The position numbers and the translations under genes were made by a program. A stretch of DNA of 64,000 bases from Paracoccus sp. SMMA_5_TC (GTDB taxonomy: Bacteria; Pseudomonadota; Alphaproteobacteria; Rhodobacterales; Rhodobacteraceae), in NCBI RefSeq assembly GCF_009696685.2, contig NZ_CP102356.1:171501-235500 (forward strand), read 5' to 3'. The notes beneath the pieces were generated by a model that ran no database searches, was not told where the DNA came from, and was given only the letters and a program-made list of their open reading frames with translations. Of this stretch, positions 8,836 through 18,069 are shown piece after piece (the first letter of the stretch is position 1; every line of letters starts with the position of its first letter).

Positions 8836-9969
8836 ATGATGCGCACCCGCGCTGCCGTCGCCGTTGCCCCTGGAAAGCCCCTGCAGATCATGGACGTCAA
8901 TCTCGAGGGGCCAAAGGCCGGCGAAGTCCTGGTCGAGATCAAGGCCACGGGGATCTGCCACACTGACGAGTTCACTCTTTCCGGCGCCGATCCCGAAGGC
9001 ATCTTTCCCTCGATTCTCGGACATGAGGGCGCAGGTGTCGTGGTGAAAGTGGGCGAGGGTGTGACCACGCTGAAGCCCGGCGACCACGTGATCCCGCTTT
9101 ACACGCCGGAATGTCGGCAGTGCCCGTCTTGCCTGTCGCAAAAGACCAACCTGTGCACGGCAATCCGGGCCACTCAGGGTCAGGGGCTGATGCCGGACGG
9201 CACCACCCGCTTCTCGATGCTGGATGGCACGCCCATCTATCACTACATGGGCTGTTCGACCTTTGCCAACCACACGGTGCTTCCGGAAATCGCGCTGGCC
9301 AAGGTGGATCCCGAAGCGCCTTTCGACAAGATCTGCTACATCGGTTGCGGTGTAACCACGGGCATCGGTGCTGTGCTGAATACCGCCAAGGTTGAAACCG
9401 GCGCCAAGGCGGTGGTGTTCGGATTGGGGGGCATCGGGCTGAACGTCATCCAGGGCCTGAAGCTCGCAGGCGCCGACATGATCATCGGCGTCGATCTGAA
9501 CAATGACAAGCGCGCCTGGGGCGAGCGTTTCGGCATGACCCATTTCGTCAACCCGCAGGAAATCCAGGGGTCGCTGGTCCAGCATCTTGTCGACATGACC
9601 AAGACGCCCTTCGATCAGATCGGGGGTGCCGACTACAGTTTCGACTGCACGGGCAACGTCAAGGTGATGCGGGATGCGCTGGAATGCACGCATCGCGGCT
9701 GGGGTGTCTCGGTCGTTATCGGAGTGGCGCCGGCTGGGGCCGAAATCCAGACCCGGCCCTTTCAGCTGGTGACGGGGCGCGTATGGAAAGGCACAGCCTT
9801 CGGCGGTGCACGCGGACGCACCGATGTTCCCCGGATTGTCGACTGGTACATGAACGGCAAGATCGAGATCGACCCGATGATCACGCACACCCTGACGCTG
9901 GACGAGATCAACAAGGGGTTCGACCTGATGCACCGCGGCGAATCGATCCGTTCGGTGGTGGTGTTCTGA
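8836..9969 (+). CDS. frmA: S-(hydroxymethyl)glutathione dehydrogenase / class III alcohol dehydrogenase
   Basis: Encodes 377 aa, the usual length. Oxidises S-hydroxymethylglutathione, formed from formaldehyde and glutathione, to S-formylglutathione with NAD+; also reduces S-nitrosoglutathione. Catalytic zinc ligands are in TGICHTDE and GHEGAG, the structural zinc Cys cluster in [15 protein letters not shown], and the glutathione-specific loop in [15 protein letters not shown]. The NAD-binding glycine motif is [10 protein letters not shown]. The sequence is nearly that of the Paracoccus enzyme (called FlhA or AdhI there), the strongest taxonomic clue in the window. GAAGGAG precedes the ATG. 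No S-formylglutathione hydrolase gene follows directly. Confidence 0.96.
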   Translation: MMRTRAAVAVAPGKPLQIMDVNLEGPKAGEVLVEIKATGICHTDEFTLSGADPEGIFPSILGHEGAGVVVKVGEGVTTLKPGDHVIPLYTPECRQCPSCLSQKTNLCTAIRATQGQGLMPDGTTRFSMLDGTPIYHYMGCSTFANHTVLPEIALAKVDPEAPFDKICYIGCGVTTGIGAVLNTAKVETGAKAVVFGLGGIGLNVIQGLKLAGADMIIGVDLNNDKRAWGERFGMTHFVNPQEIQGSLVQHLVDMTKTPFDQIGGADYSFDCTGNVKVMRDALECTHRGWGVSVVIGVAPAGAEIQTRPFQLVTGRVWKGTAFGGARGRTDVPRIVDWYMNGKIEIDPMITHTLTLDEINKGFDLMHRGESIRSVVVF

Positions 9970-9991
9970 CCGCATTTCGCAGAACCTTGGA

Positions 9992-10021
9992 CAGGCCGCG
10001 ATTTCGACGGAGCGCGGCCTG
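9992..10021. terminator. Hairpin downstream of the formaldehyde dehydrogenase gene
   Basis: CAGGCCGCG (9992-10000) and CGCGGCCTG (10013-10021) form a perfect 9-bp stem with a 12-nt loop, 22 bp after the stop codon. There is no T-run on either side, so it may be a Rho-assisted or mRNA-stabilising hairpin rather than a classical intrinsic terminator. Confidence 0.45.
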
Positions 10022-10067
10022 CGCCAGCAAGCGCGATCTTGCGAAACATCATCTTTTCAGAGGATTG

Positions 10068-10143
10068 TGGTGCCCCAAGACGGACTCGAACCGCCGACCA
10101 CCTATTTACGAAACAGGTGCTCTACCAACTGAGCTATTGGGGC
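10068..10143 (-). tRNA. tRNA-Thr (anticodon CGU)
   Basis: A complete 76-nt cloverleaf reads on the minus strand. The 7-bp acceptor stem GCCCCAA/TTGGGGC is followed by A73 and an encoded CCA. The D arm is GCTC/GAGC, the anticodon stem CCTGT/ATAGG encloses loop TTCGTAA giving anticodon CGT, and the T arm is GGCGG/CCGTC with loop TTCGAGT. It decodes ACG threonine codons. It stands alone between the formaldehyde dehydrogenase gene and puuD. Confidence 0.95.
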
Positions 10144-10230
10144 CTCGGCGGGCGTAGTATCCCGGTGGCCCGAGGGCGTCAAGACCAGATCGGCTGGACG
10201 ACAAGGCGCGCGCAGTCCAGGAACGCGGAC

Positions 10231-10259
10231 AAAAAAATCGCAGCGCCGGGGACGCTGCG
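10231..10259 (-). terminator. Rho-independent terminator of puuD
   Basis: On the minus strand, CGCAGCG, a 7-nt loop and CGCTGCG form a perfect 7-bp stem followed by ATTTTTTT, 34 bp after the puuD stop codon. This is a textbook intrinsic terminator. Confidence 0.85.
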
Positions 10260-10292
10260 CAGAAATCGATGCGGAGAACCTGACCTGTCGGC

Positions 10293-11540
10293 TCAGTTCA
10301 TTGCAAAGGTCTTGGGCAGGCCGCGATACCAGTCGATGATTGCCTGACGTTCCTGCGGCTCCATGTAGCTGACGTTTGCCGGCGGCATCGCATCGGTGAT
10401 GCCGGCTTGCAGATAGATTTCACGGGCAGCGCGCGTGATATCGTCGGGGGTTTCCAGCAGGATGCCCTTGGGCGCGGTGTGGATGCCTTCATAGCCCGGC
10501 TCGCGGGCATGGCACATGCTGCAGCGGCCGAGGACCGCTGCAGAGGCTTCTTCCCAACCGGGCGATTCGATCATCGCCTGCTGGGTGGGGGTCAGGACGC
10601 GCGCCTCGGATTCTTCGACGCTCTGGCGCAGCATCGGGGCCGTGGACAGCCACATCACGATGATGAACAGCACGGTGGTCACCGCCCAGGTCCACCACTG
10701 CATGCCGCCGCCGGCGTGCATGGTGTTGAAGAAGTGGCGGATGGTGACGCCCATCAGGAAGATCAGACCGGCGATCAGCCAGTTGTATTCCGAGGCAAAG
10801 GCCAGCGGATAGTGGTTCGACAACATCAGGAACACGACCGGCAAGGTCAGGTAGTTGTTGTGGGTCGAACGCAGCTTGGCGATGCGGCCATATTTCGGAT
10901 CCGGCTTGCGCCCCGCCTTCAGATCGGCAACCACGATGCGCTGGTTGGGCATGATCACCAGGAACACGTTCGCGGTCATGATGGTCGCGGTAAAAGCCCC
11001 CAGGTGCAGCATGGTGGCGCGGCCGGTGAACACCTGGTTATAGGCCCAACCCATGATCAGCAGCAGCACGAACAACAGCAGCATCAGCAGCGTCGGGGTC
11101 TCGCCCAGCTTGGATTTGCACAGGTTGTCATAGACCAGCCAGCCGATCGACAGCGAACCGGCGGAAATCAGGATCGCCTGCCAGGGGGCCAGCTCCATCT
11201 TGGCCGGATCGATCAGGAACAGCTCCGATCCCACCCAATAGGTGACCATCAGCAGTGCCGCGCCCGACAGCCAGGTGGCATAGCTTTCCCATTTGAACCA
11301 GATCAGGTGTTCCGGCATCTGTGCCGGTGCCACCAGATACTTCTGGATGTGGTAGAAACCGCCGCCATGAACCTGCCATTCCTCGCCATAGGCGCCTTCG
11401 GGCAGGTTGGGGCTCTTGCGCAGACCCAGGTCGAGCGCGACGAAATAGAACGAGGAACCGATCCAGGCGATTGCGGTGATGACATGCGTCCAGCGAATGG
11501 CGAACGCAAGCCAGTCCCAGATGACGGCGAAATCGGACAT
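10293..11540 (-). CDS. puuD: Urate hydroxylase PuuD (membrane urate oxidase with cytochrome c domain)
   Basis: Encodes 415 aa. Oxidises urate to 5-hydroxyisourate in the inner membrane and passes electrons to cytochrome c rather than making hydrogen peroxide. About eight transmembrane segments fill residues 10-300 (for example AIRWTHVITAIAWIGSSFYF), followed by a periplasmic cytochrome c domain with heme motif C340-S-M-C343-H344 and distal Met region MPPANVSYM. TAGGAG precedes the ATG. It lies downstream of uraH but a strong terminator sits between them, so it is likely transcribed separately. Its product is the substrate of UraH. Confidence 0.93.
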   Translation of the reverse strand: MSDFAVIWDWLAFAIRWTHVITAIAWIGSSFYFVALDLGLRKSPNLPEGAYGEEWQVHGGGFYHIQKYLVAPAQMPEHLIWFKWESYATWLSGAALLMVTYWVGSELFLIDPAKMELAPWQAILISAGSLSIGWLVYDNLCKSKLGETPTLLMLLLFVLLLIMGWAYNQVFTGRATMLHLGAFTATIMTANVFLVIMPNQRIVVADLKAGRKPDPKYGRIAKLRSTHNNYLTLPVVFLMLSNHYPLAFASEYNWLIAGLIFLMGVTIRHFFNTMHAGGGMQWWTWAVTTVLFIIVMWLSTAPMLRQSVEESEARVLTPTQQAMIESPGWEEASAAVLGRCSMCHAREPGYEGIHTAPKGILLETPDDITRAAREIYLQAGITDAMPPANVSYMEPQERQAIIDWYRGLPKTFAMN

Positions 11541-11665
11541 AGTGGACTCCTATCTAGCTGGGACAAAACTACCGCGTGACGCGACTTGCGAGTATTCACG
11601 CATTCGCCCTTGCTGTCTTAACGGCAGGTTGAAAATCCTTTACCAGCGCGTGATGGAACCAGAAT

Positions 11666-11690
11666 GAAAAAGAGGGGGCGAGCCCCCTCT
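11666..11690 (-). terminator. Rho-independent terminator of the uraH operon
   Basis: AGAGGGGGC and GCCCCCTCT at 11671-11690 form a perfect inverted repeat, with five T residues following on the minus strand. It lies 43 bp after the uraH stop and before puuD, separating the two transcripts. Confidence 0.85.
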
Positions 11691-11732
11691 ATCCTGCGCA
11701 GGAACACAGGTTTTGCAAGCCTTTCCTCGGCT

Positions 11733-12086
11733 TCAGCTGCCCCGATAGGTGGAAAAGCCATAGGGCGAGATCAGCAACGGGACATGGTAATGGTCCTGTT
11801 CAGACATGCCAAATCGCAATGGGACGACATCGAGAAAGCGCGGCTTGGCCGCCTGATGGCCCTGACCGTCCAGCCAGGCGCCCACGTGGAACAGAAGTTC
11901 GTATTCGCCGGTGGCGAATTCCGATTCCGGCAGGATGTGCTTGTCCGTGCGTCCGTCATGGTTGGTGACCGTTTCGGCAAGCAGACGGCGTTCGCCCCCG
12001 TCCAGCCGATACAGTTCGATCTTCATGCCTTGAGCGGGGGTGCCGTTGGCGGTGTCCAGAACATGGGTGGTCAGATAACCGGGCAT
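11733..12086 (-). CDS. uraH: 5-hydroxyisourate hydrolase (transthyretin-like)
   Basis: Encodes 117 aa, the usual length. Hydrolyses 5-hydroxyisourate to OHCU in urate degradation; works as a tetramer. Family marks: N-terminal LTTHVLDTANGTPA, central GRTDKHI, and the C-terminal YRGS signature that distinguishes HIU hydrolase from vertebrate transthyretin. The start at 12086 is preceded by AAAGGAAAG; upstream codons in frame belong to a shadow of the deaminase gene. It is the last gene of the permease / deaminase / uraH series, 17 bp after the deaminase. No signal peptide, so cytosolic. OHCU decarboxylase and allantoinase are not in the window. Confidence 0.95.
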   Translation of the reverse strand: MPGYLTTHVLDTANGTPAQGMKIELYRLDGGERRLLAETVTNHDGRTDKHILPESEFATGEYELLFHVGAWLDGQGHQAAKPRFLDVVPLRFGMSEQDHYHVPLLISPYGFSTYRGS

Positions 12087-12103
12087 GGTGCTTTCCTTTC
12101 TTG

Positions 12104-13447
12104 TCAGTTCATCAATCGGGTCAGGGCCTTGTCGGCTGCAAGGGCCAGGCCATGGGTGTCGAGTGTCAACAGGCGATGGTCCTGCACGATGGCGCGCCCT
12201 TCGACATAAACGGCACGCGGCCGGATTGGCGCGCAGAATACCAGTGCCGCGACCGGATCCCATGCACCGGCGGCTGGCAGCTCGGCCAGATCCCACAGCA
12301 CCAGATCGGCCCGCTTGCCGGGGATCAGCGCGCCGATATCGTCGCGGCCCAGCACGCGGGCACCGCCCAGGGTGGCGATTTCCAGCGCCTCGCGCGCGCC
12401 CAGGGCGGCGGGCCCGTCGCGCAGCCGCGCGACCAGCATCGCCTGTCGCGCCTCGAGCCCAAGATGGCTGCAATCGTTCGAGGCCGATCCGTCCACGCCC
12501 AGCCCGACCGGCACGCCGGCATCGCGCATCTGCCGCACCGGCGCGATCCCCGAGGCGAGCCTTGCGTTGGAACAGGGACAATGCGCCACGCCGGTTCCGC
12601 TGCGCGCAAACAGGTCGATTTCGGCGCCGGACAGTTTCACGCAATGGGCATGCCAGACGTCCGGCCCCGTCCAGCCCAGGCTTTCGGCATAATCGCCAGG
12701 CAACATGCCGAAATTCTCGAGCGAATAGGCGATGTCCTCGTCATTCTCGGCCAGGTGGGTATGCAACCGCACCCCCTTGTCCCGGGCCAGGATCGCGGCA
12801 TCGCGCATCAGTTCGCGGCTGACCGAAAACGGCGAACAGGGGGCCAGCCCGACCTGCACCATGGCGCCGGGGTTCGGGTCATGAAAGGCGTCGATCACCC
12901 GTTCGCTGTCGCGCAGGATCGCGGCCTCGTCCTCGACCAGGGAATCCGGGGGCAGGCCACCGCGGCTTTCGCCGATCGACATGGCGCCGCGGGTGGCGGT
13001 GAAGCGGATACCGACCTCGGCCGCGGCCTCGATGCTGTCGTCCAGCCGGGCGCCGTTCGGGAACAGGTAAAGATGATCCGAAGAACAGGTGCAGCCCGAC
13101 AACGCCAGCTCGGCCAGGCCGATCTGTGTCGACAGGCGGATGTCCTGCGGCCCCATGCGGGCCCAGATCGGATACAGCGTCCGCAGCCAGCCGAACAGCG
13201 CCGCGTCCTGGGCGGCCGGCACGGCGCGGGTCAGGGTCTGAAACAGGTGGTGATGGGTGTTGACCAGCCCCGGCGTCACCACGCAGCCGCGGGCCTCGAC
13301 GATCTCGGCGCCCTCGGCGGACAGGCCGACACCGACGGCAGAGATCACTCCGCCGTCGATCAGGACATCGCCGCCTGCGATTTCGCGCCGCGCGCCGTCC
13401 ATGGTTACCACCACCTCGGCCTCGCGGATCAGCAGGCGGCGCGACAT
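12104..13447 (-). CDS. 8-oxoguanine deaminase (amidohydrolase superfamily)
   Basis: Encodes 447 aa. Predicted to convert 8-oxoguanine to urate and ammonia, feeding the urate pathway. Amidohydrolase metal and catalytic motifs are in order: PGLVNTHHHLFQTLTR, HTHLAENDEDI, WHAHCVKLSG and GLGVDGSASNDCSHL. The text and length resemble 8-oxoguanine deaminases of the atrazine chlorohydrolase/TrzN-like group. The context (urate permease-type gene before it, uraH after it) supports the purine substrate over chlorinated triazines. The start codon overlaps the permease stop by one base (TGATG), a translational-coupling signature. Cytosolic. Confidence 0.87.
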   Translation of the reverse strand: MSRRLLIREAEVVVTMDGARREIAGGDVLIDGGVISAVGVGLSAEGAEIVEARGCVVTPGLVNTHHHLFQTLTRAVPAAQDAALFGWLRTLYPIWARMGPQDIRLSTQIGLAELALSGCTCSSDHLYLFPNGARLDDSIEAAAEVGIRFTATRGAMSIGESRGGLPPDSLVEDEAAILRDSERVIDAFHDPNPGAMVQVGLAPCSPFSVSRELMRDAAILARDKGVRLHTHLAENDEDIAYSLENFGMLPGDYAESLGWTGPDVWHAHCVKLSGAEIDLFARSGTGVAHCPCSNARLASGIAPVRQMRDAGVPVGLGVDGSASNDCSHLGLEARQAMLVARLRDGPAALGAREALEIATLGGARVLGRDDIGALIPGKRADLVLWDLAELPAAGAWDPVAALVFCAPIRPRAVYVEGRAIVQDHRLLTLDTHGLALAADKALTRLMN

Positions 13448-14928
13448 CAATGCGCCTCGGCGGCGTGGGCGGCGGCGGCCAGTTCCTCGTCGGAGACTTT
13501 CGGCGCGCCGTTGAAGAACCAGTTCAGCAGAACCGCAGCGACCGCGGCCAGCAGGATGCCCGAATGGATCAGCGTATGGATCGAATGGGGCAGCCACTGG
13601 TTGAAGTCGGGCGCGATCATCGGGATCATCCCCAGGCCCAGCGACACGGCAACGATGAACAGATTGTGGCGATTGCCCTTGAAGTCCACCGTCGACAGGA
13701 TGCGGATGCCGGTTGCGGCGACCATGCCGAACATGACCAGACCGGCGCCGCCCAGAACCGTGGTCGGCAGCGATTCGACCAGCACGGCCATTTTCGGGAT
13801 CAGGCCCAGCACGATCATGATGGCCCCGCCGGCCACGCAGACAAAGCGCGAGCGCACCCCGGTGACGCCGACCAGCCCCACGTTCTGCGAAAACGAAGTA
13901 TAGGGGAAGGTGTTGAACAGCCCGCCGATCGCCGTGCCCAGACCATCGACCCGCAGGCCGGCGGTCAGCGCCTTCGGCGTCAGGCGGCGGCCACACAGGT
14001 CGCTGAGCGCCAGAAACATCCCGGTCGATTCGATCATGATCACCATCATTACCAGAACCATGGTCAGAATCATGATCGGGTCAAAGATCGGCATGCCGAA
14101 ATGCAGCGGCGCGATCGGCGCAAACCAGGCCGCCCCGGCCACGTCGCCAAAATGCATCAGCCCCAGGGCGGCAGCCAGAACGCCCCCGATCAGGATGCCC
14201 ATCAGCACCGCGATATTGGCAATGAAGCCCTTGGCATAACGCGCGATCAGCAGGATCGAGCCCAGCACCACCACCCCGATCAGGATGCGCGACAACGAGG
14301 CATATTCGGGGTTCTTGACCGTCGGCGCCAGTTTCAGCCCCTCGGGCACGCCACCGGCAGTGATCGCGGCATCCAGCCAGGCCTTGTGCGCCGGATCAAT
14401 CAGTTTCGGCGCCGTCGGGCCGACCTGCAGGCCGAAGATCCAGTTGATCCCGACCGGCATCAGGCTGATACCGATGACCAGGATCACCGTTCCCGTGACC
14501 ACGCTGGGAAAGAAGCGCAGCATGCGCCCCACCACCGGTGCCAGGAAGATCGCAATGATGCCTGCGGCCATGATGGCCCCGAACATCATTCTTGCGCCTT
14601 CCTGCCCGGGATAGGACTGGGCGATGGCCACCATCGGTCCGACCGCCGCAAAGGTCACGCCCATCATGACCGGCAAACGGATCCCGAACCACTGTGTGGC
14701 CCCAAAGGACTGGATGATGGTGACCACGCCACACACGAACAGGTCGGCCGAGATCAGGAACGCGACATCCTGCGGACTGAGCTGCAGGGCGCGCCCGACG
14801 ATGAGCGGCACCGCAATGGCGCCGGCATACATGACCAGCACATGTTGCAGGCCCAGAGCCAACAGTCGAGGGGCGGCGATGCGCTCCTCGACCGGGTCGA
14901 AGCCCGGATTGGTTTCGATTGCTTGCAT
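13447..14928 (-). CDS. NCS2-family urate/xanthine permease
   Basis: Encodes 493 aa, an inner-membrane nucleobase:cation symporter-2 with about 12-14 hydrophobic segments. Marks: LLALGLQHVLVMYAGAIAVPLIVG at the N-terminus, QSFGATQWFGIRLPVMMGVTF-type segment, and the FNTFPYTSFSQNVGLV motif shared by urate/xanthine permeases. Start: the ATG at 14928 has AGGGAGG at good spacing, while an in-frame ATG at 14937 would sit almost on top of that site. It follows bhcD on the same strand after 44 bp with no hairpin between, so it may be read from the bhc transcript. Substrate (urate versus xanthine) is inferred from neighbours. Confidence 0.9.
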   Translation of the reverse strand: MQAIETNPGFDPVEERIAAPRLLALGLQHVLVMYAGAIAVPLIVGRALQLSPQDVAFLISADLFVCGVVTIIQSFGATQWFGIRLPVMMGVTFAAVGPMVAIAQSYPGQEGARMMFGAIMAAGIIAIFLAPVVGRMLRFFPSVVTGTVILVIGISLMPVGINWIFGLQVGPTAPKLIDPAHKAWLDAAITAGGVPEGLKLAPTVKNPEYASLSRILIGVVVLGSILLIARYAKGFIANIAVLMGILIGGVLAAALGLMHFGDVAGAAWFAPIAPLHFGMPIFDPIMILTMVLVMMVIMIESTGMFLALSDLCGRRLTPKALTAGLRVDGLGTAIGGLFNTFPYTSFSQNVGLVGVTGVRSRFVCVAGGAIMIVLGLIPKMAVLVESLPTTVLGGAGLVMFGMVAATGIRILSTVDFKGNRHNLFIVAVSLGLGMIPMIAPDFNQWLPHSIHTLIHSGILLAAVAAVLLNWFFNGAPKVSDEELAAAAHAAEAH

Positions 14929-14972
14929 ACGTCCCATACCTCCCTGTTCAAGGACGCGAGCAACGCCATTGG

Positions 14973-15935
14973 TCAGATATTGACCTTTTGCGCTACTCCC
15001 TTCTGGATTGCGATTTCGAGTGTTCTGGATGCGACGGCGAGGTCTTGCAGGCCGACGCCGGTGCCGTCGAAGATGGTGAGTTCGGCGTTTTCGCGGCCGG
15101 GGTCGATGCCGGCGACGACGGCGCCCAGTTCGCGGATCTGGTCCTGGGCGATCAGGCCCTGGTCGATGGCATGCTGGCATTCGCCGATGCTGATCGCCTG
15201 GGCGAGCTCGTCGGTGAAGACGCGGGCGCGCGCCAGCAGCGCCGGATCCAGTTCCTGCTTGCCGCGGGTGTCGGTGCCCATGGCGGCGATATGGGTCGGG
15301 CCCTGGACATGGCCGTCCATCAGCAGGGCCGAGAAGGACGAGGTGATCGAGATGATCACATCCGCCTCGGCGCCCAGCCGGGGCAGGTCGACCGCCTCGA
15401 AGGGCAGGCCCAGATCGGCGGCGGTCTCGGCCAGCCGGCCCAGCATCTCGGGATGCGGGTTCCAGCCCAGGACCCTGTCGAAGTCATGCACCGCGGCGGC
15501 GGCGCGCATCTGGAAGGCCGACTGGTGGCCGGCGCCGATCATGCCCAGCACCCGCGCGCCCCTGGGCGCCAGATACCTGATCGACACCGCCGCGGCGGCG
15601 GCGGTGCGCAGCGCGGTCAGCAGGTTGCCGCCGATCGCCGCCCGCACCCGCCCGGTATCGGGGTCGAACAGGAACACGGTGGACTGGTGGTTGATCAGCC
15701 CGTGCTTCTGGTTGTTGGGCCAGTAGCCGCCGGCCTTCAGCCCCAGCACCAGCCCGGCCGCGTCGAAGCCGCCCTTGAAGCCATAGAGCGCGTCCTCATG
15801 GCCGATGGCCTCGCGCACCACGGGAAAGTTCCAGGCCTTGCGCCGGGCCATCGAGGCGAAGACCGCCTCGATCGCCTCGAAGGCCGCCTCGGGGGTCATC
15901 AGACCCGCGATCTCGCTTTCGGCAACGACATACAT
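14973..15935 (-). CDS. bhcD: Iminosuccinate reductase BhcD (ornithine cyclodeaminase family)
   Basis: Encodes 320 aa of the ornithine cyclodeaminase/mu-crystallin fold, with Rossmann motif VLGMIGAGHQSAFQ and EADVIISIT. In the beta-hydroxyaspartate cycle BhcD reduces iminosuccinate to L-aspartate with NAD(P)H, regenerating the amino donor used by BhcA. The family alone would suggest many functions; the assignment rests on its position as the fourth gene of a complete bhcABCD operon. Its start codon overlaps the bhcC stop (TGATG). Cytosolic. Followed by the NCS2 permease on the same strand. Confidence 0.93.
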   Translation of the reverse strand: MYVVAESEIAGLMTPEAAFEAIEAVFASMARRKAWNFPVVREAIGHEDALYGFKGGFDAAGLVLGLKAGGYWPNNQKHGLINHQSTVFLFDPDTGRVRAAIGGNLLTALRTAAAAAVSIRYLAPRGARVLGMIGAGHQSAFQMRAAAAVHDFDRVLGWNPHPEMLGRLAETAADLGLPFEAVDLPRLGAEADVIISITSSFSALLMDGHVQGPTHIAAMGTDTRGKQELDPALLARARVFTDELAQAISIGECQHAIDQGLIAQDQIRELGAVVAGIDPGRENAELTIFDGTGVGLQDLAVASRTLEIAIQKGVAQKVNI

Positions 15936-17098
15936 CAGTAGGCTTTCCCGCGCGCCGACACCGGCCAGACGGTCTCGACCTTGCCGCCGCGCACGCCCAC
16001 ATACCAGTCATGGACGTTGCAGGTCGGGTCGCAATGGCCCGGCACCAGCCGCAGCTTGTCATTGACCTTCAGCACGCCGTTCGGATCCTCGACCACGCCG
16101 TGTTCGTCGCTGCACTTGATGTATTTCACATCGTCGCGGCCGTAGACGAAGGGCAGGCCGCTGTCGACCGACTGCGCCTTCAGACCGGCATCGACCACCG
16201 CCAGATGCGGCTTGGCATGCGACATGACCGAGGTCAGGATGAACAGCGCGTTTTCCCATTCGCCCTGGTCGATGCGCTTGCCGTCCTGGTCCAGGATGCG
16301 GCCGTAATCGGCATCCATGAAGGCATAGGAACCGCACTGCAGCTCGTTGTAGACCCCCGAGGCCGATTCGAAGTAATAGGAACCGGTGCCGCCGCCCGAG
16401 ACGAATTCGGGCTTCAGCCCCACCGCCTCCAGCGCGTCCACGGCTTCCTTGACCTGGGCGATGGCGGCGTCCAGCTTGGCCTTGCGGTCGGCATAGCTGT
16501 CCATGTGCTGCATCGCGCCCTGATAGGCCTGGATGCCCTTGAAGGTCAGGTTCGGCGCGGCCGCGGCGGCCTGGGCGATCTCGACCACGGCATCGGCGGT
16601 CTTGACCCCGCAGCGCCCGGCGCCGCAATCGATCTCGACGAAGATGCCCAGCTCGGTGCCGTGCTTGACCGCGGCGGCCGAGAGTTCGGCGATATTGGCC
16701 AGGTCATCGACGCAGACCGTCACCGTGGCGCCGGTCTTGGGCAGGCGGGCCAGGCGGTCGATCTTGGCCGGGTCGCGCACCTCGTTGGTGACCAGCACGT
16801 CCTTGATGCCGCCGCGGGCAAAGACCTCGGCCTCGCTGACCTTCTGGCAGCAGACGCCGACGGCGCCGCCCAGGCTTTCCTGCAGCTTCTGCACGTCGAC
16901 CGACTTGTGCATCTTGCCGTGGCTGCGGTGGCGCATCCCGTGCGCCCTGGCGTAGTCGCCCATCTTCTTGATGTTGCGTTCCAGCGCGTCCAGGTCGAGG
17001 ATCAGGCAGGGCGTCTGGATATCCTTTTCATCCATGCCCGGCAGGGCGGGGATGTCATAGCCGACCTCGTAGCCGGCAAAATCCGTCTTCGCGTTCAT
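15935..17098 (-). CDS. bhcC: beta-hydroxyaspartate aldolase BhcC (D-threonine aldolase-like, PLP)
   Basis: Encodes 387 aa. Condenses glycine and glyoxylate to (2R,3S)-beta-hydroxyaspartate. It is a fold-type III PLP enzyme: the alanine-racemase-like barrel carries HRSHGKMHK, in which Lys62 is the expected Schiff-base residue, and the C-terminal PGHCDPTCNVHDWYVG is the metal site of D-threonine aldolase-type enzymes. The start at 17098 has GAGGAG upstream and follows bhcB after 10 bp. Alone it would be called a DSD1-family or D-threonine aldolase; the operon fixes the role. Confidence 0.94.
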   Translation of the reverse strand: MNAKTDFAGYEVGYDIPALPGMDEKDIQTPCLILDLDALERNIKKMGDYARAHGMRHRSHGKMHKSVDVQKLQESLGGAVGVCCQKVSEAEVFARGGIKDVLVTNEVRDPAKIDRLARLPKTGATVTVCVDDLANIAELSAAAVKHGTELGIFVEIDCGAGRCGVKTADAVVEIAQAAAAAPNLTFKGIQAYQGAMQHMDSYADRKAKLDAAIAQVKEAVDALEAVGLKPEFVSGGGTGSYYFESASGVYNELQCGSYAFMDADYGRILDQDGKRIDQGEWENALFILTSVMSHAKPHLAVVDAGLKAQSVDSGLPFVYGRDDVKYIKCSDEHGVVEDPNGVLKVNDKLRLVPGHCDPTCNVHDWYVGVRGGKVETVWPVSARGKAY

Positions 17099-17108
17099 GG
17101 GATGCTCC

Positions 17109-18068
17109 TCAGTTCCAGGGCAGCTTGTCGAGATCGACATTGCCGCCGGTGACGATGACGCCGACGCGCTTGCCGGCGAAGGCTTCGGGGTTTTTCAGGA
17201 TGGTGGCCAGCGGCACGGCGCTGGAAGGTTCCAGAACCACGCGCAGATGCTTCCAGGCCAGCTTCATCGCGTCGATGATTTCCTGCTCCGAGGCGGTGTA
17301 GATTTCCGAGACATGGTTCGACACGAAGTGCCAGGTCAGATCCTTGAGCGGCACCAGCAGCCCGTCGGCGATGGTCCTGGGTGCGTCGTCGGCGATGATG
17401 TGGCCGGCCTTGAAGCTGCGATAGGCGTCATCGGCCTGTTCGGGTTCGGCCGCGATGACCCTGGTTTCGGGCGCCAGCGTCGCCAGCGTCAGGCAGGTGC
17501 CCGAGATCATGCCGCCGCCGCCGATCGGCGCCACCACCATGTCGAGCCCATCGGTCTGTTCCATGAACTCGCGCGCGCAGGTGCCCTGGCCCGCGATCAC
17601 CCGCGGGTCGTTGTAGGGATGCACGAAGTCGCCGCCGGTGCGGGCCTGCACCTCGGCAAAGGTCGCCTCGCGCGAGCTGGTCGAGGGCTCGCATTCGGTG
17701 ATGACCCCGCCATAGCGGCGCACGGTGTCCTTTTTCGCCTGCGGCGCGGTGCGCGGCATCACCACGTTGCAGGGGATGCCGCGGCGCATGGCCGCATAGC
17801 TCAGGCACGAGGCATGGTTGCCCGAGGAATGGGTGGCCACGCCCTTGGCGGCCTGCGCCTCGTCCAGGCCGAAGACCGCATTGGTGGCGCCGCGGACCTT
17901 GAAGGCCCCCGGCTCCTGGAAGTTCTCGCATTTGAAGAACAGCTGCGCCCCGGCCAGATCGTTCAGATAGTCCGAGACCCGCACCGGCGTGCGGCGGATA
18001 TGCGGCTTGATGCGCTCATGCGCGGCCAGCATGTCCTCGTAGGTGGGGATATACATGGCGTCCGACAT
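17109..18068 (-). CDS. bhcB: beta-hydroxyaspartate dehydratase BhcB (serine/threonine dehydratase family)
   Basis: Encodes 319 aa. Removes water from beta-hydroxyaspartate to give iminosuccinate. Fold-type II PLP enzyme: GAFKVRGATNAV contains the PLP lysine (Lys57) in the threonine dehydratase motif, HSSGNHASCLSYA is the Asn loop, and VAPIGGGGMISG is the phosphate-binding glycine loop. There is no C-terminal ACT regulatory domain, unlike biosynthetic IlvA. It starts one base after the bhcA stop codon, so translation is coupled. The N-terminal extension upstream of 18068 belongs to bhcA. Confidence 0.94.
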   Translation of the reverse strand: MSDAMYIPTYEDMLAAHERIKPHIRRTPVRVSDYLNDLAGAQLFFKCENFQEPGAFKVRGATNAVFGLDEAQAAKGVATHSSGNHASCLSYAAMRRGIPCNVVMPRTAPQAKKDTVRRYGGVITECEPSTSSREATFAEVQARTGGDFVHPYNDPRVIAGQGTCAREFMEQTDGLDMVVAPIGGGGMISGTCLTLATLAPETRVIAAEPEQADDAYRSFKAGHIIADDAPRTIADGLLVPLKDLTWHFVSNHVSEIYTASEQEIIDAMKLAWKHLRVVLEPSSAVPLATILKNPEAFAGKRVGVIVTGGNVDLDKLPWN

Positions 18069-18069
18069 C

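Noticed and set aside
12104..13996. A 630-residue version of the 8-oxoguanine deaminase
   Set aside because: The extra N-terminal part lies out of frame over the permease gene; the ATG at 13447, coupled to the permease stop, starts a normal-length enzyme.
13450..15726. Long plus-strand open frame of 758 codons
   Set aside because: It is antisense to the NCS2 permease and bhcD, which have clear family motifs. It is rich in His/Gln/Arg and Gly, the usual shadow of GC-rich coding DNA.
10293..15935. Complete urate-to-glyoxylate pathway in this window
   Set aside because: PuuD and UraH are present, but OHCU decarboxylase, allantoinase and the later enzymes are not, so only the first steps can be claimed.
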